This document shows, in pieces, positions 1-12,388 of a DNA stretch of 38,500 bases. The notes beneath the pieces were generated by a model that was given only the letters and a program-made list of their open reading frames with translations, was not told where the DNA came from and ran no database searches. Source of the DNA: Glandiceps talaboti (taxonomy: Eukaryota > Hemichordata > Enteropneusta > Spengelidae); contig NC_135564.1 of the NCBI RefSeq assembly GCF_964340395.1, positions 5,059,361 to 5,097,860 of the forward strand, given 5' to 3'. Position 1 is the first letter of the stretch, and each line of letters starts with the position of its first letter. Made by a program: the position numbers and the translations under genes.

Positions 1-254
1 CCCAACTCATCACTAAATATAGGTTGTGAAAATTATTAAATTTACTCGGTAAATGACCACTCCTGAGGTTTAATTTGGTTCAAATCATGAGCAAAATTTT
101 TCGTCCCCCCCCCCTTTCAGTCCATCAGTTCATTCCATGGCTCTCTTTGAACCCTCAATTTTTTGCATGCGCCCCCCCCCCAATATCTCCCCAGCCCCTA
201 ACCGCCGTAAATTCTAACCCCAGCCTAAAGGCAATCCAAAGCCATATAATTAAA

Positions 255-390
255 CAATAATGTACGCCCTCCCAGCCCATAATGGACTCAAGCAAACTTT
301 GAACGACATAATGGGCGAGGCGACAGCCGAGCCCATTATGGAGTGCAAAGTTTGCTTGAGTCCATTATGGACTGGGGGCGTACATTATTG
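255..390. repeat. Long foldback hairpin (about 60 bp arms)
   Basis: The left arm (255-316) and the right arm (331-390) are reverse complements over about 60 bp with one 2-bp gap and about four mismatches. The core CCATAATGGACTCAAGCAAA is shared exactly. The loop is about 14 bp and is GC-richer than the surroundings. Such a compact hairpin is typical of foldback or MITE-type transposon ends. No target-site duplication could be recognised. Confidence 0.8.
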
Positions 391-398
391 TTATTATT

Positions 399-796
399 TT
401 ATAGTTTTGCCAATTCCAGTGAATTTGTAGACCGAGAAACGCAAAACAACGTATAATATACACAGCGCTGAACATCGTCTGCCATGTTCGGCCCGGAAGC
501 TGAATACTAATCATAACGACACACGTACGTACACGTACACCCACACATGCACTTCAATGAACTGCTGTGAACACAAATTTGTTTAATTTTAATTTCAATC
601 TTTTAAAAAAAAAAATTTATGGTGTTTACCGCATAATTTCCCTGTTCTTAAATACCAACACCTTCATTGCCTTACAGACATAAGCTTGTATTGTTATGCT
701 TGTTCCGGGGACGCGACGCCCAATAACGGAGTACATTATCAGTAATAATGTACAGGGATGACGTCACAAAATTCACTGGAATTGGTAATGCTATAA
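399..796. mobile_element. Region with 34-bp inverted ends, possible non-autonomous DNA transposon
   Basis: Positions 399-432 and 763-796 are inverted copies of each other. The common core is CCAATTCCAGTGAA, extended on both sides with a few mismatches and an indel. The interior (about 330 bp) has no coding frame and includes a near-palindrome at 731-753 (GTACATTAT...ATAATGTAC). The left end directly follows the hairpin at 255-390, so the two may be parts of one nested element. No target-site duplication is clear. Confidence 0.45.
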
Positions 797-810
797 TATA
801 ATGTATGATA

Positions 811-1665
811 AAGCACACGTGTTACAATCATTTCGTTCAATGTGTTGTTAATAATCTGACTAATTTTACTACGAACCATAACTAGGTTAACATACAAAAT
901 GACCAGGTGTGTATGACTAGGGGGCAATGCACTTCGCTTCTATTATCTCAGGTATAACCATACTCTAATATGATAGGTATCATATGCTTGTGTCGTGGAA
1001 GACAGATGGAGATTTTATTATTAACGCGAGACTTATTTTAAGTGTTCTGACCCAGATTGAAGTTGGTGTTCTCATACTTTTATGTTATAGTGAAATATTG
1101 CTGGTCTATCAAATTATTAAGAATACTGATCTTATCCAGCTGATCGTATCTGACCATTTTACTCAAAGGAACAATGCATTCCATGATTTTTTTCAAATCA
1201 TGAATAAAACAACCAATGCCGATAGGTATTGATTGATAAATAATATGCCTTTTATTGTTTGGAGCATCTTGTGAAGAATCGACTACTTGAGGCAGTAAAG
1301 GAAGTTTTTAAAAGTTTTGCTATTCTCTCGTTTCTATATAATATACTAACATGTTACGCTATAACACTACTCTCTGCTCACTTATATTTTGCAACTGTGA
1401 CGTTGTAGATGATATTTTATCGTTATTTCCAGTAACGACCCGTGATAAAATTTAAAAGTGTGGGAACTCTCATATATCATTAAATGACGGATCGACAGAA
1501 AAAAAGTTGTCCAAAGGAAATTAGGAAATTACTAAACTCGTTTGACCAAAAGAGCTTCGAACATACATCTTGTAAAAACCAACAAATGAAACCTAAACTT
1601 ATTGATGTAATAAAAAGATAACTGCTTCACAATGCAATAGTATGCATCCTTAGACGTTGTGTTAG

Positions 1666-1668
<3 letters not shown>
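811..1668. other. Non-coding stretch
   Basis: AT-rich sequence with no convincing exon. The longest open frames are about 80 codons and are unremarkable in composition. A small inverted repeat (CATGATTT / AAATCATG) lies at 1182-1202. Confidence 0.6.
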
Positions 1669-1890
<222 letters not shown>

Positions 1891-2063
1891 GTAAACATTT
1901 TATAATGAGTTTGATTTTATGTTCAGATTGTTTTTCTTTTGGAAATAATCTTATAAGTGCTAGGGAAGCTGTAAAGTGAATAAAGCTAAATCAATCGAAC
2001 TATTGTATACGATGAGAGAATATTAAACATGGCATTTTATTGAACATGGTTTAATACTTTAAG

Positions 2064-3175
<1,112 letters not shown>

Positions 3176-3740
3176 ATTTGATTGATAAGGAATATTGCCT
3201 GATTTATATTTGATTGATAAGGAACACCATCCGATTATCATTTATTTAGTAAGTGATATCATTCGACGGTTATCTGACTGGAATGGAATAATGGATCATC
3301 GTTTGAGTTAGAATGCATTGGCATGAGATATCAGCTGTTATTCTGGTTAGGGATGAGGTTCGATCGTTATTTGAATGTAAGTGATATCGTTGAATCGTTA
3401 TCTGATTGGTAAGAGATATCTTTGATTGAAATTTGATTGGCACGGGATATTGATTGGTTGTAAATGTGTAGTGATATCATTCGATTTGATTGGTAAAGGA
3501 TATCGTTTGATTGAAGTGTGATTGGTACAGGATATTGCTCAATTGTTATGGCAATGGAAAAAGGAAGCCGTTCGAGTATTATCTGATTGATAAGCGATAT
3601 CGTTTGATTGTTATTTAATTAGTAAAGGATATCGTTCGCTTCTAGATTGGTACGTAACATCGTTTCGATAGTTATTTGAGTAGTTTTAATTTTCGAGGGA
3701 TGTAATACGATTAATACATGATTGGCAAAGGATGTTATAT
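3176..3740. repeat. Degenerate minisatellite (about 30-36 bp unit)
   Basis: A motif approximating GATATCGTTTGATTG followed by TTATTTGATTGGTAA recurs more than ten times. GATATC or near variants occur at about 3254, 3326, 3383, 3415, 3446, 3473, 3499, 3532, 3596 and 3629. Units differ by substitutions and small indels, so the array is old. Its short open frames are incidental. Confidence 0.8.
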
Positions 3741-4083
3741 TTCCTGCTTTAGGCCATGTTAGGAATTGCCAACCCTTTTCCTGGAAAATGAATTCTGTTT
3801 GCCAAACACAACGGCATATGACATCGCTTTTGGATCCTCTTTTCAAATTCGTCAAATTTTAAAGATGTTTTATGGTTTTGGTTTATTGGTTTTCGAATTA
3901 GAGTGATATTTGCTCAACTTCATAGACAGACAAATCACGCAAGCTCTTCTGTCTAGGATTAAGAACGATGTTTTCTATTGAATACAGAGGTAAATCAAAC
4001 ACAGAGATCATTGTTCAATCATAATGCCCATTTATTTGTAGTTGAAAGCTGACAGGGGTAGTTAAAAGTATTCACACAGTTAT

Positions 4084-4840
4084 AATACAAACTATAGTAG
4101 AATTCACCACTCTGTACATCTGAATATACTATAAGTATGAACATGTTACTGGAAAAAACATACAGTAGAGTTAAAATGTACACATCAGATCACTGATAAC
4201 GTTCATTTGAAGCTAAATAAGGTACATAACACTGTTCACTCACATTGTCATACAAAATATAGTAACATCCATTTTACAATCGAATCCAAGTATGAAAATA
4301 TTACTGTGAAAAAATATACAGCTATACAAATACAGAATGAAGTACGTGATACACATCAGATCAAAAGGGACATGGGCCTACTGAGTTTATATCATGTTGA
4401 TTGCCCAGAAAATATCATAAATTGTCCATGAGCATGTACAAATGTACGCCCCTTCATACTTAGTATATTCTACGATTATAGTGTCAGTGGCACTATTCGG
4501 GTGCACCCAAAAGTACCTCTGACATTGAATTACTTATTCGGTTTGCCTAGTAACTGTTATGCTACAAATATCATGGTTACCAGTGACAATAAAATATATT
4601 TTAGTAAATACAGTAACATTTTTCAAACTCTTCAGATTATGAAACAAAAAGGTTGCAGAAAACCTTTCCAGGTCTGGCCCATATCCCTTGAATGTTATAT
4701 CTCATAATACCCATTTGAATGAAAAATGGGTATTATGATTATGGTAGGATTATACACTCATATTATAGCATTAATAGCAGTAAACATATATACACTTGAA
4801 TATAATATAAGTATGAAATATGTCTCTAAAAAACATAGAA
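4084..4840. repeat. Diverged repeats of about 170 bp
   Basis: The block from about 4084 (ATACAAACTATAGTA, then AAGTATGAACATGTTACTG) to CACATCAGAT at 4181 recurs in diverged form from about 4250 to CACATCAGAT at 4352. A third, weaker relative lies around 4741-4840 (TATAAGTATGAA). No coding function is visible. Confidence 0.5.
4702..4738. repeat. Perfect 15-bp inverted repeat
   Basis: TCATAATACCCATTT (4702-4716) and AAATGGGTATTATGA (4724-4738) are exact reverse complements around a 7-nt spacer. It lies within the diverged repeat region and could be a hairpin or the joined ends of a small element. Confidence 0.85.
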
Positions 4841-5530
4841 TTAGGAAAAGTACATTAATCCTTTTGTGTAGATAAACGATAAGCTTAAAAAATAGTTTGA
4901 ATATCGTTAGACACTTTTACATACCTTTGTAAGAATTCTGTTTATCGTTTTAAATTTTAAGTATAAGATATTGATGATAAATACACTCTTTTTTATTGCA
5001 GCGAGGGTTTGATTTCAACAACAGATATTCTTTGACACCAATCTTTTGTCTGCAAAACGCCGTTCAGAAATCAATATATGAAGTGTCCTCTAACGCAGCG
5101 GAAATCACGTATCGTGCTTTTTGGATATTGAGCACTCCAAAGTACTTATGGCGAGATTGTAAATGATATACAATGTCGATAAGTAATATCACACCAATTT
5201 CATTTAGCGATGTTTCACTTCATTAATTTAGGGTTGCCATATTCAAATAAGGACCAACATTTTTTTCCACTAGATATGAAGAGTATATTAGATTATTAGT
5301 ACAAGTAATTTCAAAGAACATGTAAATCATTCATTATTTTGCAAAACTATAGACAACGTAATAAGTACTGTATAGCATGGTTGACGCCACATTGAGTAGA
5401 AAATCACTGTGTCGCATTTATGTGCACAACATTACTTTTGACAGGTAAACATGGAGAAAAAGATCTTGCATCTAAAACATTCATTAAACATTACAAAAAT
5501 ATACAGTATGAAGGTTAATATATATACACA

Positions 5531-5698
5531 TATGTATGTATGCATGTATGTATGCATGTATGTATGTATGTATGTATGTATGTATGTGCATGCGTGCGTG
5601 TGTTTGCGTGTGAATGTATGTATGTATGTATGTATGTATGTATGTATGTATGTATGTATGTGAGTGTGTGTGTGCGTGTGTGTGTGTGTGTGTGTGTA
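5531..5698 (+). repeat. Compound (TATG)n-(TG)n microsatellite
   Basis: TATG repeats with TGCA variants, a short TG/CG-rich interruption (about 5586-5612), more TATG, then (TG)n to 5698. The open frames of Tyr-Val-Cys-Met or His-Thr type are repeat artefacts. Confidence 0.97.
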
Positions 5699-8600
5699 GT
5701 TCCATTAAATTGTTGATGAATATCAATCAAATACAAATAATCCATATTTGAAAGTCTTTAAAGTCCCTACATATTCCTTTGTCAACATTAGGCCTTCCTC
5801 TGCATAAAGGAACATTTATTCAAATGTCATAATTCAAAAGACACATGGTGCCAAGTCCAAACGTATGATCAAACTGATGAAGGTAAGTTGTGAAAACATT
5901 TTTCAGTAACATTCGAACAAATACAGAAAGAAAGAAATGGTGATAGATAATGTGATTTCTTTCTCTTTTTGTGAAAGGAGATACTCAACTATGTGTTTTT
6001 CTTACTATATATTTTTGAATTTTTTCATTGTGATCTTTGTACACTTCTCGTTAGATATTGAATTTCATTAAAGCATTCATAATCTATAAGATAATAACAT
6101 TCTATCGAATATATATATATCAATTATAGAATAGAAAACATTATGCTGATTCTCATTGTATATATCTTTAGAATGTCTTCGATGTATAGCCGTAAAGGCA
6201 AGGCACTACCGATTTAAATGTTATATATACATATAACTCAGTACATATATGTAAAATACCTATGCTGGAGTAAACAGTGCTCAATACATATCAAGCAAGA
6301 TGCACAGGAGTCGTTACACAGTGTTTCACGCTGTTGCGATGAGAATTAATATCGTAGTGCCGACATCAAAGTTTTAAAAACTAAAGTTTTAATTGTCTAA
6401 GTATAGTTATCGGATGCTAATACTTGATATTAACTTTTGGCCACTCAAACAGAGAAATATCACTCCAAGCTATAATTTACGTTAAAAAGCATATATATTT
6501 TTTCATATATCTTAAACCTCTGAAAGTACAATAACAACTACTTTATGTATAATATCTTTCATCTTTCCTGGATATAATTAAACTAGTGTACTACATTGCC
6601 GAGGATATTGTAAATAATTGGGTCATTTCAGTTCTCGGTAAATCATCAGAATAAGAACATGTGCTGGTAAATTAGTAATGGTGATTGGTGATTTCATAAA
6701 TAAACATTTCCACTATCTTTTTTAAGTTTGGTTACTTATATCAACATCGTCGTCCATGTGATATGTTTTAGTAGAAGTACTAATTAAGTTTTTGTGTTGT
6801 TAAATACACAATATAGATTTACGAACTGCTATTTTAAAATACATAAATATAATTATGGAAAACAACGGAAAACATAACTACCTGAATAAGACACTCACAA
6901 ATGAAATGAAAGAAAAAAAAGAGAAATAAATCTACCTACTGCGCCTATTCTAAATTTGAGTGTAATCGGAACTACACAATTTTTGTTTGGCTTAAGGTTG
7001 TTTGTGTGCAGTTAACACCGATTTCGTTGGTTCTTAGCGTAATAATTCATCAATTAAAGTCAGTTGTGGTACTATACTTTAATTTATTCTTCACACATAA
7101 GTCTTAGCTAATATGTTCCTTAATGATATGTTATTATCACATGTAAGCGTTTTCGTTTATAGTAATAGCTACTTTATAAACACTTTATTGGTCCAAAGAG
7201 TAAATATTCTAATCTTCCAAGACAGTAACATCAACTACATTACGGAGGTTATTACACAAACCTGACCCATAACCGTTACGTTATACGCGTACTAGACTTA
7301 AGTAATATTCCATACATGTCTTGTTATAGAATCTAACAAAATAGTATGAAAAACAATATAAAAATGTTCCACTGAGGTTTTGAAAGTTTTATGCGATTCG
7401 TGAAAACACTCATGTACTCAAGAAACACAGTATGAAGGAGGTGACATTGATTTTTTGTTATATAGAGAGCGTCCTTCTCATCGTCCAACTTAATTAACTC
7501 ACATGATATATATTGTTTATTAAAAATATAACTACTCCAGTCTATATCTTGTTCGATACCATCTATCTGTCCTAAACTACGTCCCTGTACGTGACAACTA
7601 ATCTACTATCTAGGTTCATGTCATCACCATACGCTAATATTATCCGTTATTTTTAAATTTGTTAAAACTATAATATAAATAAGGTTTGATAAATTACACA
7701 ATCCGATCATATCATTTTGGAAATGTAGAATAAAAAGATAAAGCACATTCATTCCTTACTTGATACTGGTATAACTCAATCCTGATATTTAGATACCATA
7801 TAATATATTTAAGATTTTATGACTTAATTGTTGGTACGTATCAACAAATCTGAGGAAATCCCTGTCATTACATGAACAACGCATGAGTTGGATGGTTGGT
7901 AAAAAGTGACACGTCACGGCTACATGAATCGTTGTAAACACTATACTTGATTAGTTTAGCCATAGTTTTATGTAAAGTATTTTGTATTACAAACCAAAGT
8001 AAAAACCGTCTAAACTCAGCCTGTGCCCCTTTAATGGTGTCATTTAGGAAATAATAAACATGTTGAAGTACTGAAAAACATCACCTCTAAAAGGCAAGTC
8101 ACTATGAGTCTATGTGTGGATTGACTGGTGCCAACTTAGACTAATACAAAACAAGCATGTAATTTTCAGACGAAACATGGATATGATTCGAATTTTCGTT
8201 CTTCCAGCTTGACATAATTGAGTACATTAGTAAATGTCACAAGATATAGTTTAATAGAAAAGATTACTACAAAAGTAATATAAATACAATGTATATATTA
8301 ATTCCAAAAATATTCAAGATATTGCTTTGAAAATGCTTTTAAACAGTAAAACAAATGACAAGTCCAGTTCACATAACATGAGTTGATCCCATTTCAAACA
8401 TTCACCAAATTGTTTTCCATTTTACACTATTTAAATTAAACAAGTAAACGAGTGGAATATTTCAATTAAGCAACAAGAATCAAATACGATCAGCTAATGA
8501 TTACATGTCATTTATTTCCAAAAATGCTGTTCAGCCTTCTTTAGACGGATAACAGTATTTGTGATTCTGTTCGAAAACTTTCATTTGAACAGTCTCTCGG

Positions 8601-9430
8601 TAAAAAATATAACTTGCTCTCCAACATCCAAAACTATATTTATTCTGAAAGCAGTAGACAATGACACAATCTTCTAAAAAATTTTGATAAACTAATAATT
8701 GATGTGCTTTTCAAAAGTCTGATTTTGTTTTTGGCAAATAACGTCTGCGAATTTTAATCGACCTCTCTAAATCGCAGACGATACATGCAGATACCATAAA
8801 CAAATCATCCATCTTTCATTGCTGTTACGGGTAAAAAATAAAGAGTAAATATAGACGAAAGGGAATATTTACAAACAAGTCAAACGTACTGACAATTTGT
8901 GCAAATATCCGGCTTTTAAGGTAACATTTAAAAGTACATTTCGAAAACTTCATATCATAATTCAAAATTGTAAATACATAGTAAACGCCAAATTTGTCGA
9001 GTCCGAAATCCTCTCCGATTGTTTGTTTGGGCAAAATATCCATCTATCACTCCAATGATAATAGCAAACAGTGATCGCAAATCTGCATCTCACTTATCGA
9101 AATCACTACCATGATCACAGAACATAAAATCTAATAAAAATGGAAAGGTTCAAACCTTTATATAATAGTTCATCTTATCATATGATTGATCCCTTTGCTC
9201 AGTCTATACTTTGTGTATAAGTATGTGATTATATCCACAAAAATAGTTTAACATATACAACCACATTACGTATTTATATAATATGCTATATCACATTTCT
9301 TAAAACTGATATTGATACTGAGGAAACGATTACAGAAGAGCAGAGCTATCATCAAACACTCAAATACAACCATTTCAGATATTACACGTTATTGCAACAG
9401 TCGTCATTTTAGTAGATAGATAGCGGCAGT
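5699..9430. other. Gene desert
   Basis: About 3.7 kb of AT-rich DNA. No exon-like frame, RNA gene or transposon domain could be recognised on either strand. A minus-strand frame of about 72 codons (8825-9043) starts with ATG but has no recognisable motif. The right end may adjoin the 3' UTR of the GPCR gene. Confidence 0.6.
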
Positions 9431-9436
9431 TTTATT
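9431..9436 (-). promoter_or_regulatory. Candidate polyadenylation signal AATAAA for the GPCR gene
   Basis: TTTATT on the plus strand reads AATAAA on the minus strand, about 280 nt after the GPCR stop codon. Spacing is reasonable for a 3' UTR. In AT-rich DNA such hexamers are common, so this is only a candidate. Confidence 0.35.
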
Positions 9437-9619
9437 GTCTTAACACAGTGGGCATGTAATCGATTACGCAGTTTATGTTAAGTAGCTTCATACCAAACAG
9501 TATTTCAAAGGCCTGCTATGATAAATTATTGTCAATATACGTGTAAATTAATATCGGGGAATAAGCGGGATAGTTAGACTTCTAGGGAAGTAGTTTCGCT
9601 TGCTTGGCTCATTCAACGT

Positions 9620-9620
<1 letters not shown>

Positions 9621-9666
<46 letters not shown>

Positions 9667-9675
9667 GGTAGACAG
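9621..9675 (+). repeat. (CAGA)n microsatellite in the presumed GPCR 3' UTR
   Basis: Tandem CAGA (CTGT in the sense of the gene) with a few variants at the right edge. It begins about 40 nt after the GPCR stop codon, so if the gene is expressed as inferred the repeat is transcribed. Confidence 0.95.
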
Positions 9676-9713
9676 ATAAGTAGCGGAAATTAAATTAGAA
9701 AAAAGCCTATACT

Positions 9714-10793
9714 TCACACCGTATCTTGAGCCTGTGATACTGTGCTGAGTGTAGTGGCATTGCTCTTTGCCTGACTTGTCGTTGATGTTCCTGTATCTGG
9801 CCCAACACGTGGTGTCAGTAACACTTTGAGACATGGGAACATGCGGTAGAATTCTCTACGAAATCGCTCATTGAAATAAGCATATAAGAATGGATTAACA
9901 AAACTGTTACTAACGAAGCAAGTATGTGCAAAATGCCATTGAACATGGTACCACTTAGCTACATACCAAGGTGGATCCCTGTTGAGGTAGTAATACACTG
10001 TAACCCAGTAATATGGAAACCAACTTAATGCAAAAAGTAGAACAACAACACATAACATTTTAACTGCCCTTCTTTTGTTACGAGTTGAGGCTTCGTTAAC
10101 ACTCTTTGAAAACCAAAGAGAGCTGATCATCGCAGCGTACAAGACACAAATGGTTATTAACGGCAGTAAATACATAACAATAAGGTCATAGAGAAAAAAC
10201 CCTCGATATATATGAAGATAGTCACGATTTATTGTACAGAATGACATTTGGGAGCCGTCAGGTAGAGTCCAAAGTACTTTAGTATACAGGACTGGTCTGT
10301 AGGATGAATAAGCAAATGATGACAGCCAGGCTACTGTAATGATAACTGTGGCTTGGTTGCGATTTATCTTAGGTTTCAAAGGTTGAACGATTGCTCTGAA
10401 CCTATCCATAGCAATGCCAACCAAAGAGAACACAGTTGCACATCTGGACACCCATTGAATCCAGGGGAATGTTCGACACACATAGATATTGTTGTGAATG
10501 TTATTGAACGAATCTGGGTAATAATCGAAAAAGAACTGGTAGGTAACTTGAAAAAATGCTACTAGGAGGTCAGACACGGAGAGTGAGACTATGAACCAAT
10601 TTGTCGTGGATTTGCGAAGTTTGGGTTCTCGTATAACTGCTATGATGACCCATATATTACCGCATATAATGAGAATAAAAAAGATAACGTAGAGAGTAAC
10701 TTCGTATTCTTTTGGCAAATCAGGGTAGTGGGGGTATACACGTTTTGTGGGGCTTACTTCCTCAATCAATGTGAAATTCGTGGTGTTGTCCAT
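9714..10793 (-). CDS. Rhodopsin-like (class A) peptide-type GPCR, single coding exon
   Basis: A seven-helix receptor of 359 residues, expected in the plasma membrane and signalling through G proteins. Start chosen at ATG 10793-10791; the frame is open further upstream but without another ATG, and a splice acceptor sits 21 nt before it. N-glycosylation sequons lie at residues 3 and 6. Helices are approximately 34-56, 66-88, 106-130, 147-166, 197-226, 243-268 and 285-307. Visible class A landmarks: Gly-Asn in helix 1 (N46), LSVSD in helix 2 (D75), the conserved cysteine pair C106 and C186, DRF (130-132) replacing DRY, FALSWFP in helix 6 (W258, P260; Ser replaces the usual Cys of CWxP), and NPFLY in helix 7 (300-304). 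FPCL (from 319) could carry a palmitate, and the tail is Ser/Thr-rich. Helix 5-6 features resemble peptide receptors of the NPY/RFamide/CCK (beta) group; the ligand is unknown. Class assignment is very secure, subfamily is not. Confidence 0.95.
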   Translation of the reverse strand: MDNTTNFTLIEEVSPTKRVYPHYPDLPKEYEVTLYVIFFILIICGNIWVIIAVIREPKLRKSTTNWFIVSLSVSDLLVAFFQVTYQFFFDYYPDSFNNIHNNIYVCRTFPWIQWVSRCATVFSLVGIAMDRFRAIVQPLKPKINRNQATVIITVAWLSSFAYSSYRPVLYTKVLWTLPDGSQMSFCTINRDYLHIYRGFFLYDLIVMYLLPLITICVLYAAMISSLWFSKSVNEASTRNKRRAVKMLCVVVLLFALSWFPYYWVTVYYYLNRDPPWYVAKWYHVQWHFAHTCFVSNSFVNPFLYAYFNERFRREFYRMFPCLKVLLTPRVGPDTGTSTTSQAKSNATTLSTVSQAQDTV

Positions 10794-10816
10794 GTCACTG
10801 ATATTGTTAAAAATCT
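10794..10816 (-). promoter_or_regulatory. Splice acceptor and short 5' UTR of the GPCR exon
   Basis: On the minus strand a pyrimidine-rich run ends in TTATCTTACAG (AG at 10816-10815), followed by 21 nt and the initiator ATG. This implies at least one upstream non-coding exon, spliced just before the start, so the promoter is not next to the coding exon. The upstream exon was not identified. Confidence 0.65.
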
Positions 10817-12228
10817 GTAAGATAAAGAGATAGAATCTCCATGACTTCAAAGACACCACAGAAAGTTAGCATGATTTTAGAGAAGAAAGGAAATACGTAC
10901 ATAGTGACACAGTGTATGAGTAGTATTAGGTACACATGGGTATACGAATTCAGAATACATAATTGACAGATGTGTGTAGTGATATTGCAATATTTTTATT
11001 CATTAAAAAAAACGTTTGGTCCATATTGCACGAATCAAGAAATCAACTGTCATAAATGACCGTGCAAGCAAAACTTGCAAAAAAACATGAATGCGCGAAT
11101 TGCATAGGAATACCAAGTATTTTTTATCGATTAGAAACTTACGGTCACGAATCAGAGCATAGTGTATCCTAAGAGAGACAAACAGACAGCTTCGAAACTA
11201 CCAATGACCTAAAGGGAAAATTGAGCTAGACACCTCTTTAGCGGCCTTGCCAAAAGAATTCTGAGGCTATCGTTTCAGGAGGTGTGTAGCTCTGTAATAA
11301 TAGCATACATTTATGATAACGCATTATAGGTCCTAATTTTGAAACTGTTGATCATTAGTATGCATAACGATCAGAAGTCGACATGAACGTGGAAGTGACC
11401 AGGACTTGGTATGGTCAGTCGAACACATTTCTTACACTCACCTTATATGACAAAAAGCGGAAGAGCAATATCCGAAGCGTATCACCTCCAATATATATGA
11501 ATACTTCTGTGTCTCTACAAAAAAGAAGACGTAAGAGTAGAATTACTCATGGGAAAAGGAAAAGAAATAGAGAAATGATAACATTATCTAACTAAACAAC
11601 TTTCATTTTGAAAATCGAAATATTTTACATACTACTGCCCAAATATAGGCATAATCGTAGTCTGCTCGGTGTGAGGAGGCAAGGGCACTAATCATCACAA
11701 TCCAAAGGCGTAAAAACACTGAACATTTTTCAAACTGTATTAGTCGAGTCGAGTCGAGTAAGCGTTTAGATGGGAAATGCATATTGGCTTTATATTTAAG
11801 ATTTCCAATCCAGGTTGATTGTTAAAATATAAAAGTAATTTACAAATACAATTTGTAACGATGTACTTTTTTTTCTCTCTCATATTGGTCACAGGCAATA
11901 TGAACTTCCTCCGAAAGTATTTTACCAATACCCCTAAACAGTTCAATGAAAATATTGTACATATACATCCAGGCATATAATTATTCCAATTTCAGTCTGT
12001 TATGTCGACAACTGACGGCGAATGACATAATCTACGTTTCTGAGAGCATACATTTGCTCGAATCTTTTATATTCATTTAACAAAGTTGAGGATATTTGAA
12101 TTCTTTGAAAGTGTTTAGGACAACAGACGTCTAAAATATCATATACACTTTATTATTTATTTATCCCTGATATGGTACTTTTTTCAATTGGTCATCACGA
12201 CGTTTACGTAAAAAAATTACATACAGGT
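10817..12228. other. Upstream intron or intergenic DNA of the GPCR gene
   Basis: No recognisable coding sequence. It may contain the intron and first exon of the GPCR transcript. A short GTCGA triplication (about 11743-11758) is the only local repeat noticed. Frames at 11383-11595 (plus) and 11740-11976 (minus) show no familiar motif. Confidence 0.5.
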
Positions 12229-12388
12229 GCTGATAGTGCTCAAGCGTAAAAATGATACATTTTATTTGACTGTGAACACAAATCAACATCACTGTTGGAT
12301 GAGACAAGGAAGATTACAACATAAGACAACTTATTTGTATTCACAGTAAGATGAAATGTAACATTTTATGCGCTTGAGCACAATCAGT
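12229..12388. repeat. Inverted pair of SINE tails
   Basis: Positions about 12229-12283 and 12332-12388 are inverted copies sharing GTGCTCAAGCG, then an A-rich ATG-TACATTT block, then ACTGTGAA-ACAAAT, with about 80 percent identity. The right arm is the 3' part of the SINE at 12327-12620; the left arm seems to be a second, opposite-strand copy of the same tail. Confidence 0.7.

Noticed and set aside
9613-9834. Minus-strand frame overlapping the end of the GPCR
   Set aside because: A shadow in another frame of the GPCR C-terminus and the adjacent microsatellite.
10353-10565. Plus-strand frame of 70 codons inside the GPCR exon
   Set aside because: Antisense shadow of the receptor coding sequence.
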